A stretch of 14,464 nt of DNA from Gammaproteobacteria bacterium RIFCSPHIGHO2_12_FULL_38_11 (GCA_001801515.1 MGXX01000026.1:1-14464), one strand, 5' to 3'; positions 1 to 9,039 are shown, counted from the first letter of the stretch. Made by a program: numbers and translations. Notes: generated by a model not told the origin, from the sequence alone.

Positions 1-1238
1 TCTTTTTTTGCAGAATACATTCGATTTGTAAAATAACCCGGAATCGCCGCAAGCTGTTCTCCGATAAAAATAAGCGGCGTGCGTTCACGTTCCCACGGTG
101 GGATATGAGCTGATTGAAAATTTTTTTTAAGACTTCGATTGGTATGTTTCCTAAAGGCAATACTCACAGAATCAATTGAGGAAACTAAACCTTGTCCTTG
201 CACTAAAACAGCATATAAGCGACCCACTCCTTGTAAGTCAACCGGAGATTTTAAATCCCAATTGATTTTATCAGGATGTGAAAATAAAGATTCACACGTT
301 AAATACAAATCATCTCGATAACGCCTCAATGCTACATTTTTCCATTTCACACACGGCATACGGTCCTGATTTGCATTTAAAACATCGTTTAAAATTGTAT
401 TTAATTTTTTTTCGTTGGGTAAGTAATCAATAAATTGTTTCATCCAATAACGCAAAACAAATTTGCGTTTACTGAGATCAATATTCAATAATTTTTTTAC
501 CGAAAGTGTATTTTCTATAGAGCCTTTACATTCCTGGTAGATATCAAAAAGAAAATGTTCTAATAATTCATTTGCCTCAGCACAATGCGATGCACTACGG
601 GCGATGGTTTCTGTAATGCTTGGCCATCGTGATTTTACAAGTGTAAGAACGTCATGACGAATAAAATTACGGGTAAATGTTGTATTGAGATTGGATGTAT
701 CTTCAATCCATGATAATTGATGCTGTTTAGCATAATCATTAATTTTTGAGCGTGAAAAAGCAAGCAACGGTCTTGCATGATAGCCTTTTGCAAAGCGCTT
801 TATTGTTGGCATTGCAGAAAGACCAGCAACACCAGCGCCGCGAAATAATTGTAGAAGTAGTGTTTCAGCCTGATCATCTTGATGATGTGCGGTTAGCAAA
901 ATATCATTTTCACCTATACAATCAGCTAATATTCCATAGCGCTGTTCACGCGCGATGGCTTCAAGGCTGAAAGCATTTTCATTTTTAATATTGATAATCT
1001 GCTCTATAAAGGGGACTTCATATTCCTGACAGACTGTTGCACAGTGTTTAGCCCAAGAAGCTGCTTGAGGATGAAGTTGATGATTAATATGAACTGCATT
1101 TAATTGAAGAGGAAAAGACGAACGTATTTGACAACATAAATCTAATAATACACGCGAATCTACCCCACCGCTAAATGCAAGCCAATAGATCTTATCAATG
1201 CCATGATGTAGAAAAAAATCACGAATTGCTTCAAGCAT
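1..1238 (-). CDS. tilS: tRNA(Ile)-lysidine synthase, C-terminal end cut by window edge
   Basis: TilS attaches lysine to C34 of the tRNA-Ile CAU anticodon in an ATP-dependent reaction, so that the tRNA reads AUA and is charged with Ile. The frame is open from the ATG at 1238 to the left edge, giving 412 residues with no internal stop. Visible motifs are the PP-loop SGGVDS (residues 23-28), [10 protein letters not shown] (117-126) and EDTSN followed by TRNFIR (about 179-194). The last visible stretch, [19 protein letters not shown] followed by [10 protein letters not shown], matches the end of the TilS C-terminal domain, so only a few residues are probably missing. The ATG lies inside the end of accA: the sequence ATGCTTGA carries both this start and the accA TGA, an 8-base overlap that suggests translational coupling. 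AGG and GGA elements within accA can serve as the ribosome site. Identity is clear from the motifs; only the true C-terminus is unseen. Confidence 0.95.
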   Translation of the reverse strand, partial: MLEAIRDFFLHHGIDKIYWLAFSGGVDSRVLLDLCCQIRSSFPLQLNAVHINHQLHPQAASWAKHCATVCQEYEVPFIEQIINIKNENAFSLEAIAREQRYGILADCIGENDILLTAHHQDDQAETLLLQLFRGAGVAGLSAMPTIKRFAKGYHARPLLAFSRSKINDYAKQHQLSWIEDTSNLNTTFTRNFIRHDVLTLVKSRWPSITETIARSASHCAEANELLEHFLFDIYQECKGSIENTLSVKKLLNIDLSKRKFVLRYWMKQFIDYLPNEKKLNTILNDVLNANQDRMPCVKWKNVALRRYRDDLYLTCESLFSHPDKINWDLKSPVDLQGVGRLYAVLVQGQGLVSSIDSVSIAFRKHTNRSLKKNFQSAHIPPWERERTPLIFIGEQLAAIPGYFTNRMYSAKK

Positions 1239-2190
1239 CAGCCTGCAATCCGTAAGACATCAGCCGTTTATAACGCTCTTTTAATAATGAGGATAACGGA
1301 TAAGATTGCAGTTGAGTCAGTTCTTTAATTAAATACTTTTTGATTGATTGTGCCATTGCTTCAACGTGACGATGTGCGCCACCAAGGGGTTCTGAAATAA
1401 CCCCATCGATTAACCCTAAATTTAAAATTCTATCCGCAGTCAATTGCATAGCAGATGCAGCTTCCGAAGCTTTCTCAGCACTTTTCCATAATATGGATGC
1501 ACAACCCTCCGGCGAAATAACAGAATAAATAGCATATTGCAGCATTAAAACGCGATCACCCACGCCAATGGCAAGCGCCCCACCAGAACCTCCTTCGCCG
1601 ATCACTGTGCAAATAATAGGTGTTTTAAGTTGAGAAAGGACGAATAAATTGCGTGCAATCGCTTCACTTTGATTCCGTTCTTCAGCGCCAATACCGGGAT
1701 AAGCACCTGGCGTATCAATAAAAGTAATGATTGGTAATTGAAAACGTTCAGCCATTTTCATGATACGTAAAGCCTTTCGATAATCTTCTGGTTGCGGCAT
1801 ACCAAAATTACGTTCTATCTTTTCTTGCGTTTTACGGCCTTTTTCATGACCAATCACAGCAACAGGCTGGCCTTCTAAGCGAGCGATCCCAGCAATAATA
1901 GAAGGGCCAGAAGAAATCGCTCTATCGCCAAAAAGCTCATCGAAATCAGTAAAAATTTGGGGGATATAATCGATCGTATGCGGTCGTAAAGGATGGCGTG
2001 CAAGTTGGACGATCTGCCAGGGTGTTAATTTACTAAAAATATCTTTAATCAAATAGTTACATTTTATTTCAAGACGGTCAATTTCTTCGCTCAAATTAAT
2101 ATCAGCATCCGTACCGACCATCCGCAACTCTTGGATTTTTGCTTCCAATTCTGCTATGGGTTGCTCAAAATCAAGAAAATTAATATTCAT
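1231..2190 (-). CDS. accA: Acetyl-CoA carboxylase carboxyltransferase subunit alpha
   Basis: AccA pairs with AccD to form the carboxyltransferase, which moves the carboxyl group from carboxybiotin on AccB to acetyl-CoA. This gives malonyl-CoA, the first committed step of fatty acid synthesis. The N-terminus [19 protein letters not shown] aligns residue for residue with E. coli AccA ([19 protein letters not shown]). The glycine-rich core [19 protein letters not shown], followed by [10 protein letters not shown], is the crotonase-fold active-site region. The ATG at 2190 gives 319 residues, the E. coli length. A GTG directly before it (2193) would add one residue and is slightly better spaced from the AAAGG element upstream, so it remains an alternative. 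tilS follows with an 8-base overlap. A promoter is proposed at 2224-2253. AccD, its obligate partner, is not in the window. No anomalies are seen. Confidence 0.98.
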   Translation of the reverse strand: MNINFLDFEQPIAELEAKIQELRMVGTDADINLSEEIDRLEIKCNYLIKDIFSKLTPWQIVQLARHPLRPHTIDYIPQIFTDFDELFGDRAISSGPSIIAGIARLEGQPVAVIGHEKGRKTQEKIERNFGMPQPEDYRKALRIMKMAERFQLPIITFIDTPGAYPGIGAEERNQSEAIARNLFVLSQLKTPIICTVIGEGGSGGALAIGVGDRVLMLQYAIYSVISPEGCASILWKSAEKASEAASAMQLTADRILNLGLIDGVISEPLGGAHRHVEAMAQSIKKYLIKELTQLQSYPLSSLLKERYKRLMSYGLQADA

Positions 2191-2223
2191 CACTTTTTGG
2201 TGAACCTTTCAGGAAAAGCCTAT

Positions 2224-2253
2224 ATCATACCTAATATTCATGTTTTATGGCAG
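2224..2253 (-). promoter_or_regulatory. Predicted sigma70-type promoter for accA
   Basis: Read on the minus strand, a -35-like CTGCCA (2253-2248, 4 of 6 to TTGACA) is followed after 18 bases by TATGAT (2229-2224, 5 of 6 to TATAAT). The predicted start near 2217 leaves a leader of about 27 bases before the accA ATG. The -35 element lies inside the left arm of the inverted repeat at 2244-2287, so a protein bound there could block the promoter. This is pattern recognition only. Confidence 0.5.
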
Positions 2254-2287
2254 TTTAAAAAAGGACATTCATATTAACTGCCATAAA
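2244..2287. repeat. Perfect 12-bp inverted repeat between accA and dnaE
   Basis: TTTATGGCAGTT (2244-2255) is repeated in inverse as AACTGCCATAAA (2276-2287), separated by 20 bases. The arm centres are 32 bp apart, about three helical turns, so two bound proteins would lie on the same face of the DNA. It could be a paired operator shared by the divergent accA and dnaE genes, or a structured leader of the dnaE transcript. There is no U-run after it on either strand, so a terminator is unlikely. I do not recognise the half-site as a known regulator's box. Confidence 0.6.
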
Positions 2288-2347
2288 TAAACACAAAACC
2301 ATCGCTGTGTCATGAGAATAACATGGTGACTGTAGGAAAGCTCAAAG

Positions 2348-5300
2348 ATGGAATCATTTTTTGTTCATTTACATGTACATACAGAATATTCATTACATGA
2401 TGGATTAGCTTCTATTCCGTCACTTATTGAAAAAGCTGTCCGTCATCGCATGCCCGCCATTGCAATGACAGACTATAGCAATCTATTTGCTGCTGTGAAA
2501 TTTTATCAGCAAGCAATTGCTGCTGGGATTAAACCCATCATTGGTACAGAGATTGAAATCATCCATGACGGTAATGCGACGACCACATCGCATCTAACCT
2601 TGCTTTGCCAAACAAATGAAGGTTACCAAAACCTCATCTCTTTACTCTCGCAAACGTATCTCACCAGCCAACACACTGGTAAACCATTGGTCCAAACATC
2701 CTGGTTGACACAAGAAAAATTGCAAGGGTTGATCGCCCTATCAGGTGCAGAAGAAGGCGATATAGGACAAGCATTACTATCACAAAATGAAGATGCCGCA
2801 ATAAAATGTTTGCATTTTTGGCAAACAGTATTCCCAAATCGTTTTTATTTAGAAGTAAAACGCATCGGTAACGCAAACGAACATTTATACATTAAACAGG
2901 CTGTCAAGCTTGCTGAAACATTTTCAATACCCCTGATTGCAACCAATGGTGTTCGGTTTCTCAATCAAAGCGATTTTGAAGCACATGAAGCACGTGTTTG
3001 CATACAGTCTGGCATCACCCTAAACGATCCGCGCAGGCCACGCCTTTATACAGATCAACAATATTTACGAAGCCAAGCAGAAATGCATGCTTTATTTTCG
3101 GATATAAAAGAAGCTGTGATCAATACAGTTGAAGTTGCTAAACGCTGCAATGTTCATTTAAATATTGGCACCTATTTGCTACCGCATTTTAAAGTACCTC
3201 AGTGTGAAACTGCAGAAAGTTATCTTTCAAAAGCAGCAAAAGAAGGCCTTGAAACTCGCTTAAAAAAACGCTTCGATACAACCCATGAAAGTTTTGCTCA
3301 AGATAGATGTGCATATGATAAACGCCTCAGCGAAGAACTCACTGTCATCAATAATATGGGTTTTGCTGGATATTTTTTAATTGTGGCAGACTTCATCCAA
3401 TGGGCTAAAGATAATCAAATTCCTGTAGGCCCTGGAAGAGGCTCAGGACCTGGATCACTCGTTGCTTATGCGCTTAACATTACGGATCTTGATCCCATTG
3501 AACTTGAATTACTATTTGAACGCTTTTTAAATCCTGAACGCGTTTCTATGCCGGACTTTGATATCGATTTTTGCATGGAAGGTCGCGATCGTGTCATTGA
3601 ATACGTAATGAATAAGCACGGCCATGAAAGCGTTTCACAAATCATAACGTATGGCACAATGGCCGCAAAAGCGGTGGTGCGGGATGTTGGACGTGTTTTA
3701 GGGCTCAGTTATAGTTTCGTCGATAAAATCGCAAAACTTATTCCATTTGAATTAGGCATTACACTTGAAAAAGCCATCCTTCAAGAACCTACTTTACGAG
3801 AACGTTACGAGAAAGAAGAAGAAGTACGAACTTTAATTGACCTTGCAAAAAAATTAGAAGGGACCATACGTAATGTTGGCAAACATGCTGGCGGTATTGT
3901 CATCGCCCCTGGAAAACTCACCGATTTTGTTCCGCTTTATTGCGAACCCAACGATCCAGCTCATCCCGTCACACAATTCGACAAAGATGATATTGAGGCA
4001 GTCGGACTTGTAAAGTTTGACTTCCTGGGTTTAAAAACCTTAACGATGATCAATCGAGCATTACATATTATCAATGACACTCGAAGAAAGAATAACGAAA
4101 ATCCAATCGATATTAGTCTCATTCCACTTCATGATGCTGCAACTTATTCATTATTAAAGGCCTATAAAACAACCGCTGTATTTCAACTTGAATCGCATGG
4201 CATGCGTGACCTCATCAAACGTTTACAACCGGATTGCTTTGAAGATTTGATCGCGTTGGTAGCTTTATTTAGACCCGGCCCCTTACAAGCAGGTGCTGCA
4301 GATGATTTTATTAATCGTAAACATGGACGCTCAAAAATTATATACCCGCATCCAACGCTTGAACCAATTTTACGCCCTACTTACGGTGCAATTGTTTATC
4401 AAGAACAAGTCATGAAAATTGCGCAAGCGCTCGCTGGTTATACTTTGGGGTCAGCAGATCTTTTACGGAAAGCAATGGGCAAGAAAAAGCCTGAAGAAAT
4501 GGCAAAACAACGAGAGATATTTTGTCGTGGTGCAGTGGAACGTGGCGTACATTTTGAAGTAGCAAGTCATATCTTTGATGCGATGGAAAAATTTGCTGGC
4601 TATGGTTTTAACAAATCACACTCTGCTGCTTATGCTTTAATTGCGTATCAAACAGCATGGCTGAAAGCGCACTACCCTGCCGCATTTATGGCTGCAGTAT
4701 TATCATCCGATATGGACCGTACTGAAAAAATTATTGTGTTACTTGATGAATGTCAATCGTTAAAGTTACATGTCTCTCCACCTGACATTAATAAAAGCAA
4801 TTATTTCTTCACTGTTGTTGATCATCAACATCTTTTATATGGGTTAGGCGCAATTAAAGGGCTAGGAAGTGCTGCAATGGATAATATCATCATAACACGA
4901 GATCAACAGGGTCCTTTTAAAGATCTTTTTGACTTTTGTAAACGCGTTGATTTACGAAAAATTAATAAACGTGTTCTTGAAGCATTAATCAAATCTGGAT
5001 CTTTCGATACTTTTGGTAAACATCGCGCTACATTATTTGCATCACTTCAAACAGCATTACAACAAGCGGAACAAACAGCTCATAATTTAAGTTCAGGTCA
5101 ACACGACTTATTGGATACCGTAATCGAAAAACAAAATGAAACCACACCTTATCTTGATGCTCCGCCTTGGGATGAAAAATTACAACTACAAGGTGAAAAA
5201 GAAACCTTAGGATTTTATTTAACAGGTCACCCACTAAATCCTTATTTAAAAGAACTTTCTGCTTTTACTTCAGGAAGAATTGCAGATCTTCGCCCTACAA

Positions 5301-5803
5301 ATAAAATGATTCGTATCGCTGGCATGATTAATTCTTTACGAACAAAACAAACAAAACGTGGCGATCGCATTGCCATTTTAACTTTAGACGATGGAACTGC
5401 GCAAATTGAAGCTGTATGTTTTTCAGAATGTTTTCAAAAAAATCGATCTTTGCTCAATGAAGATCAAATGATTATTATCGAAGGCGAAGTCAGTATTGAT
5501 GAAATGACTGAAAACACACGAATTGTGTGTCATGAAATATTGACAATCGAATTGGCACGAGAACGATTTGCAAAATGTTTACAAATTCAACTCTCTTCAC
5601 TAGATGAGGTGGATATCCCTATACTGCAGCAATTACTTAACCAATATAAGAATGGATCTTGTCCAATTGTATTTCACTATCTCCTCGAGGATGCTAAAAT
5701 TGATATTAAACTAGGTAAAAAATGGCATGTTAAACCAACAGATGTTTTTTTGACAAACATTCAAAATCTTCTTTCCCCCTCGCGGCTTGATTTTATTTAT
5801 TAA
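2348..5803 (+). CDS. dnaE: DNA polymerase III subunit alpha (replicative polymerase)
   Basis: This is the catalytic subunit of the replicative polymerase holoenzyme. It is 1151 residues long (E. coli 1160). An N-terminal PHP domain (HLHVHTEYS, TDYSNL) is followed by the C-family polymerase core. The catalytic acidic cluster is PDFDIDF (D403, D405, D407), and the third catalytic aspartate is in VKFDFLGLKTL (D558), matching E. coli D401/D403/D555. A helix-hairpin-helix region (LYGLGAIKGLGSAA) begins near residue 830. QHDLL at 918-922 sits where E. coli has its beta-clamp site QADMF (920-924). An OB-fold starts near residue 987. The PHP domain keeps the HxHxH start, but the usual TDH is TDY, so it is probably not a working proofreading nuclease, as in E. 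coli. The start is fixed by N-terminal alignment and an AGGAAAG site 10 bases upstream. A LUD-domain gene follows after 12 bases. Confidence 0.98.
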   Translation: MESFFVHLHVHTEYSLHDGLASIPSLIEKAVRHRMPAIAMTDYSNLFAAVKFYQQAIAAGIKPIIGTEIEIIHDGNATTTSHLTLLCQTNEGYQNLISLLSQTYLTSQHTGKPLVQTSWLTQEKLQGLIALSGAEEGDIGQALLSQNEDAAIKCLHFWQTVFPNRFYLEVKRIGNANEHLYIKQAVKLAETFSIPLIATNGVRFLNQSDFEAHEARVCIQSGITLNDPRRPRLYTDQQYLRSQAEMHALFSDIKEAVINTVEVAKRCNVHLNIGTYLLPHFKVPQCETAESYLSKAAKEGLETRLKKRFDTTHESFAQDRCAYDKRLSEELTVINNMGFAGYFLIVADFIQWAKDNQIPVGPGRGSGPGSLVAYALNITDLDPIELELLFERFLNPERVSMPDFDIDFCMEGRDRVIEYVMNKHGHESVSQIITYGTMAAKAVVRDVGRVLGLSYSFVDKIAKLIPFELGITLEKAILQEPTLRERYEKEEEVRTLIDLAKKLEGTIRNVGKHAGGIVIAPGKLTDFVPLYCEPNDPAHPVTQFDKDDIEAVGLVKFDFLGLKTLTMINRALHIINDTRRKNNENPIDISLIPLHDAATYSLLKAYKTTAVFQLESHGMRDLIKRLQPDCFEDLIALVALFRPGPLQAGAADDFINRKHGRSKIIYPHPTLEPILRPTYGAIVYQEQVMKIAQALAGYTLGSADLLRKAMGKKKPEEMAKQREIFCRGAVERGVHFEVASHIFDAMEKFAGYGFNKSHSAAYALIAYQTAWLKAHYPAAFMAAVLSSDMDRTEKIIVLLDECQSLKLHVSPPDINKSNYFFTVVDHQHLLYGLGAIKGLGSAAMDNIIITRDQQGPFKDLFDFCKRVDLRKINKRVLEALIKSGSFDTFGKHRATLFASLQTALQQAEQTAHNLSSGQHDLLDTVIEKQNETTPYLDAPPWDEKLQLQGEKETLGFYLTGHPLNPYLKELSAFTSGRIADLRPTNKMIRIAGMINSLRTKQTKRGDRIAILTLDDGTAQIEAVCFSECFQKNRSLLNEDQMIIIEGEVSIDEMTENTRIVCHEILTIELARERFAKCLQIQLSSLDEVDIPILQQLLNQYKNGSCPIVFHYLLEDAKIDIKLGKKWHVKPTDVFLTNIQNLLSPSRLDFIY

Positions 5804-5815
5804 TGAGGAACTTTT

Positions 5816-6433
5816 ATGCCAAGTAAATATGAAACTATTCCATCAGATCAAATCATTAAAAAAACGGCTGAAGCTTTACAAAAAAATGGTATGACGACCT
5901 ACATCGTCGATAATGGGGAAACAGCCAAACAAAAAGTATTAAGCTTAATTCCGCTTGATGCGGAAGTCATGAATATGACATCCGTTACATTGGATACCAT
6001 TGGTTTATCAAAAGAAATTGCTGAATCTGGGAAATATTTTTCTGCTCGGAAAAAATCTTACACATTGGATGAGAAAAAACAAAGTAAAGAAATTCATCAA
6101 TTGCGTTCAATTCCTGACTGGACTGTTGGCAGTGTTCATGCAGTCACTGAAGATGGTTCAATCATGGTTGCTTCACAGTCAGGGAGTCAACTTGCAGCGT
6201 ATACTTTTGGCTCTGATCATCTCATTTGGGTTATCGGCGCCCAAAAAATTGTGAAAAATGTTGATGAAGGTTTTAAACGTATTTACGAACATTGCCTACC
6301 ACTTGAAAGTAAACGTGCACAGGAAGCTTACGGCGTTCCGGGAAGTGCAGTCAATAAGATATTTATTCTAAATAAAGAAATTAAAAAAGATAGAATAACT
6401 GTGATACTTGTAAAGGAAAAATTAGGGTTTTAA
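5816..6433 (+). CDS. LUD-domain protein (LutC/YkgG-like, DUF162)
   Basis: This 205-residue protein resembles the LUD (lactate utilisation) domain family, which includes LutC of the LutABC lactate oxidation complex. The family signature appears as HAVTEDGSIMVAS (residues 108-120), matching the usual A-ETGT-like core. It is followed by HLIWVIGAQKIVKNVDEGF (135-153), matching the family's VVGADKIV segment. No ferredoxin-type cysteine clusters are present, so it is a single-domain protein and not a LutB type. No LutA or LutB partner is nearby. A clear GAGGAA site precedes the ATG, and dnaE ends 12 bases upstream, so the two are probably co-transcribed. A link to replication is not implied by the sequence. 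The family is assigned with fair confidence; the substrate and role are unknown. It does not look truncated: the C-terminus ends in a beta-strand-like stretch (ITVILVKEKLGF). Confidence 0.8.
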   Translation: MPSKYETIPSDQIIKKTAEALQKNGMTTYIVDNGETAKQKVLSLIPLDAEVMNMTSVTLDTIGLSKEIAESGKYFSARKKSYTLDEKKQSKEIHQLRSIPDWTVGSVHAVTEDGSIMVASQSGSQLAAYTFGSDHLIWVIGAQKIVKNVDEGFKRIYEHCLPLESKRAQEAYGVPGSAVNKIFILNKEIKKDRITVILVKEKLGF

Positions 6434-6527
6434 TTCACTCGTAAATGTTTGGAGATAATCCGTCATCGTTTTAATAGTGACGCCTACAATCGCCATAATT
6501 TTGCCAAGTTTTGAATAGGTTGTTCTG

Positions 6528-6560
6528 AAAAAGTAACCGTTCATGGCCGTGAACGGTTAC
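6528..6560 (-). terminator. Palindromic intrinsic terminator
   Basis: GTAACCGTTCA (6533-6543) and TGAACGGTTAC (6550-6560) are perfect 11-bp complementary arms around TGGCCG. The inner GGCC is itself self-complementary, so the whole 28 bp is palindromic except for one pair. On the minus strand the stem is followed directly by TTTTT (6532-6528), the form of a Rho-independent terminator. It lies 62 bases past the stop of the orphan gene at 6622-7026, so it most likely ends that transcript. On the plus strand the stem is followed by CTGAAAAACG, which is no terminator for the LUD gene. The element might also be a copy of a dispersed palindromic repeat, which cannot be judged from one window. Confidence 0.75.
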
Positions 6561-6621
6561 CTGAAAAACGATTCCTAAAATAGTATATTATTTCTATTCG
6601 CGCAGGGGATAGTTGCAATTA

Positions 6622-7026
6622 TTACTTCCAGTTATTTGTCAACCTATCCTGGGAACCTTTAGATTTATTTATTGTATCAATAGCTGTAGTTAAAGCTTCT
6701 GCTAAACCAGAGTTATTATACTCATTGTTATTGGTACGATCAAAGTGGTTGGAATGCTGTTTCAAATATTTGTTACTTAAGTCCGCATTCTCCAACTGTG
6801 CTTGTTGCATTAAGTCAATAAGTTCATCGTGAGTAGATTTACTCATTAACAGCTTATTTGTTTTCTTAGCAAGGGCAATCCTGTCATCTGTTAATTCCGG
6901 ATTTCTAAAAAGTGAAGTTACGCCCTCACGACTTTTTATAAATTTATTAATTATAGCAACCAAGTTTCGTTTTAATTGCTCGAGTTCAAATTTTAATTCT
7001 GCATCTAAATTTTTACCACTCTTCAT
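6622..7026 (-). CDS. Hypothetical protein, 134 residues, unrecognised
   Basis: I do not recognise this protein. It is hydrophilic, rich in Asn, Lys and Leu, and has no signal peptide, membrane segment or cysteine motif. Residues about 8-40 (LDAELKFELEQLKRNLVAII and onward) and 55-90 look alpha-helical, possibly coiled-coil. An Asn-rich linker (RTNNNEYNNSG, near residues 96-106) precedes a final short helix and a basic C-terminus (DRLTNNWK). It is probably a real gene: AGGGGG lies 4 bases before the ATG, the frame is uninterrupted, and a strong terminator (6528-6560) follows in the same direction. It sits alone between the dnaE-LUD pair and the ppiD cluster, flanked by AT-rich spacers. That position suggests a lineage-specific or acquired gene. 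In a Legionellales genome a secreted effector is one option, but no acidic C-terminal secretion signal is visible. Confidence 0.65.
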   Translation of the reverse strand: MKSGKNLDAELKFELEQLKRNLVAIINKFIKSREGVTSLFRNPELTDDRIALAKKTNKLLMSKSTHDELIDLMQQAQLENADLSNKYLKQHSNHFDRTNNNEYNNSGLAEALTTAIDTINKSKGSQDRLTNNWK

Positions 7027-7122
7027 AATGCCCCCTATACTTTTAGTGATTAACTATTTAAGAGTGTATAAGAATATTTATTAAAATTAAATGTATTTTA
7101 ACTGGATTGATTAAAAAAAATA

Positions 7123-9018
7123 CTAATTCTGATAAACTTTGATTTTTGATTTCTTTGTTTGGCTTTGCTTGTAAAGCTGATATTCTAAACCACCATCACT
7201 ATTTTGTACTTGCTCAGCATAAATATCATACTGTTTTTGATCAGTCACTGTACCCTCTTTAACCGATTGTAAAGCAACTAATGCATAACCACTAGGAAGT
7301 TTAGCAATACCGTAAGTCATTTTCGCTTTCACCATTTCTGGGTGCGGCAGTCGAAATGCGGTATCTAAAATGGCAGGATCAACTTTAGTAGAATAGCGAG
7401 AGATGGTCCCAACATTTGTCCATGTTAAATGATTCACAGCAATAAAATGGGTAGGATCTTCACCTGCAATCAATTTTGTTTTCAGATTATTTGCAAATTG
7501 AGCTGCGCGTTGATCTGCTTCATCTGTTTTTAATTTATCTTCAATTTGTTTATGAATATCTTTTAAAGGCAAAAGTGTTGAAGGCATATGTGATTTAATA
7601 CGAAGCACAATTACCGCATCAGCATTTAATTGAATAACATCGCTATTATTTTGCAAACTAAGAACATCATTACTAAAAGCAGCAGTACGCACTTTTTTAT
7701 TTTGTGTAATATCCTTTCCACCTTTATCTCTTGAAAATAAGTCACTGGTTTGAATGGGTAGACTTAATGTCTTCGCTGCAAATTGCAAAGAATCTGGGTG
7801 TTCGTAAGTAAGATTAGCCATTTGCTCACGGAGCTCTGCAAACTTTTCTTCAGCATATTGACGTGCGTATGCTTCTTTTACCTTATTTTTGACTTGATCA
7901 AAGGTTTGCACCTGGGGAGCTTGCACATCAACTACTTTAAGAATCACAAATCCTTTATTCGTTTTGATTAAATTAGAAAGTTCATCTTTTTTATTCAATT
8001 GTGAAACGGCTTTTTGTAATTCAAGTGGAACATCATTAAGGATTATCCATTGTTGCGCATTCAAATGATGCGAATAAATACTGGCTAATTTAGAAAAACT
8101 TTCCCCATTTTTTAATGCGACTAAAACAGCATTCGCTTTGTTTTGTGCCTTAACGATATCTTCTTGAGATGAATCTTCAGATACTAAAATTTGAATATCG
8201 GCCAATTTCCATTTCATTGGCTGAGTATATGAATTGATATTTTCGTTATATGAGTTTTTTAATACACTGTCACTTGGATTAACTTTACTAGCTAAATCTT
8301 TTTGTGAAAGCATAATATATTCAATGTTCACTTGTTCTGGCGTCATAAAATCGATTTTATGCGCTGTGTAATATTGCTTTATTCTTTCTTCAGGAATCAT
8401 CATCACTTGTGATAAAAATATTTGTTGTGGGATATTAACATATTCGATATCTCTACTTTGATTAACTAATGCTATTGTATCTTTAATTTCTTGCGGCAAA
8501 GCAAAAGAGGTAAAGATAATACCAAGCTTAGGTTGATCAATTAATAATGTTGTCTTAATAAGATCAAGAAATTCATTCGTTGAGAGCATAGTTGACGCTA
8601 ATAATTCTTGGAATCGTCCAACTGAAAAATGCCCATTAATTTGAAATTCAGGAATATTTTGTAAATAGGCATCAACTTGTTGATTTGAAATGAGAAAAGA
8701 CTGATGAACCGAAGCCTGTTTTAAAACTTCGATATCAATTAATGCTTGAAGTGCTTGATTTTTAAGTGCTGCCTCATCTTTTGTGGTAATCGATTGGTTT
8801 GCACCATATTGCATTTGCACTTGACGACGCAAACGTTCATAAGCAACTGTTAACCGTTCTCGTGGAATATCAATGCCATTAACGGATGCAACAATTCTGT
8901 CGTTTGATCCGCCAACAAAATAACTATGTATGCCCCACAAAGCAAACGATAATATAACAACCGTTATGATCGTTCCTGCTATCCAACCTTGTGTATGATC
9001 ACGAATGGTTTGCAGCAT
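7123..9018 (-). CDS. ppiD: Membrane-anchored periplasmic chaperone PpiD (SurA-N / parvulin-like)
   Basis: PpiD is anchored at the Sec translocon and helps newly exported proteins fold in the periplasm. The protein has 631 residues (E. coli 623). A short cytoplasmic N-terminus (MLQTIRDHTQGW) is followed by one hydrophobic segment (about 12-36), giving an inner-membrane anchor with a periplasmic body. VASVNGIDIPRERLTVAYER begins the SurA-N-like chaperone domain. A parvulin-like domain occupies about residues 225-370 (from MTPEQVNIEYIML to KGFVILKVVDVQ). The parvulin motif is degraded: the usual GGDLGW segment reads HLNAQQWIILN, so isomerase activity is doubtful, in keeping with the reportedly inactive parvulin domain of E. 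coli PpiD. A GAGAG ribosome site lies about 10 bases before the ATG. tRNA-Asp ends only 21 bases upstream with no terminator between, so the gene may be on the tRNA transcript. After the stop, a T8 tract lacks a convincing stem. Confidence 0.95.
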   Translation of the reverse strand: MLQTIRDHTQGWIAGTIITVVILSFALWGIHSYFVGGSNDRIVASVNGIDIPRERLTVAYERLRRQVQMQYGANQSITTKDEAALKNQALQALIDIEVLKQASVHQSFLISNQQVDAYLQNIPEFQINGHFSVGRFQELLASTMLSTNEFLDLIKTTLLIDQPKLGIIFTSFALPQEIKDTIALVNQSRDIEYVNIPQQIFLSQVMMIPEERIKQYYTAHKIDFMTPEQVNIEYIMLSQKDLASKVNPSDSVLKNSYNENINSYTQPMKWKLADIQILVSEDSSQEDIVKAQNKANAVLVALKNGESFSKLASIYSHHLNAQQWIILNDVPLELQKAVSQLNKKDELSNLIKTNKGFVILKVVDVQAPQVQTFDQVKNKVKEAYARQYAEEKFAELREQMANLTYEHPDSLQFAAKTLSLPIQTSDLFSRDKGGKDITQNKKVRTAAFSNDVLSLQNNSDVIQLNADAVIVLRIKSHMPSTLLPLKDIHKQIEDKLKTDEADQRAAQFANNLKTKLIAGEDPTHFIAVNHLTWTNVGTISRYSTKVDPAILDTAFRLPHPEMVKAKMTYGIAKLPSGYALVALQSVKEGTVTDQKQYDIYAEQVQNSDGGLEYQLYKQSQTKKSKIKVYQN

Positions 9019-9039
9019 CGTGTTTGCTCTCTTTTATTT

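Noticed and set aside
1..1238. Possible broken tilS
   Set aside because: I read the whole frame from 1238 to the edge and found no stop or shift; it is simply cut by the window.
7081..7122. T8 tract with AT hairpin after ppiD as a terminator
   Set aside because: The stem (TTAAAAT/ATTTTAA) is all A-T and lies after the T-run, not before it, so it would not work as an intrinsic terminator.
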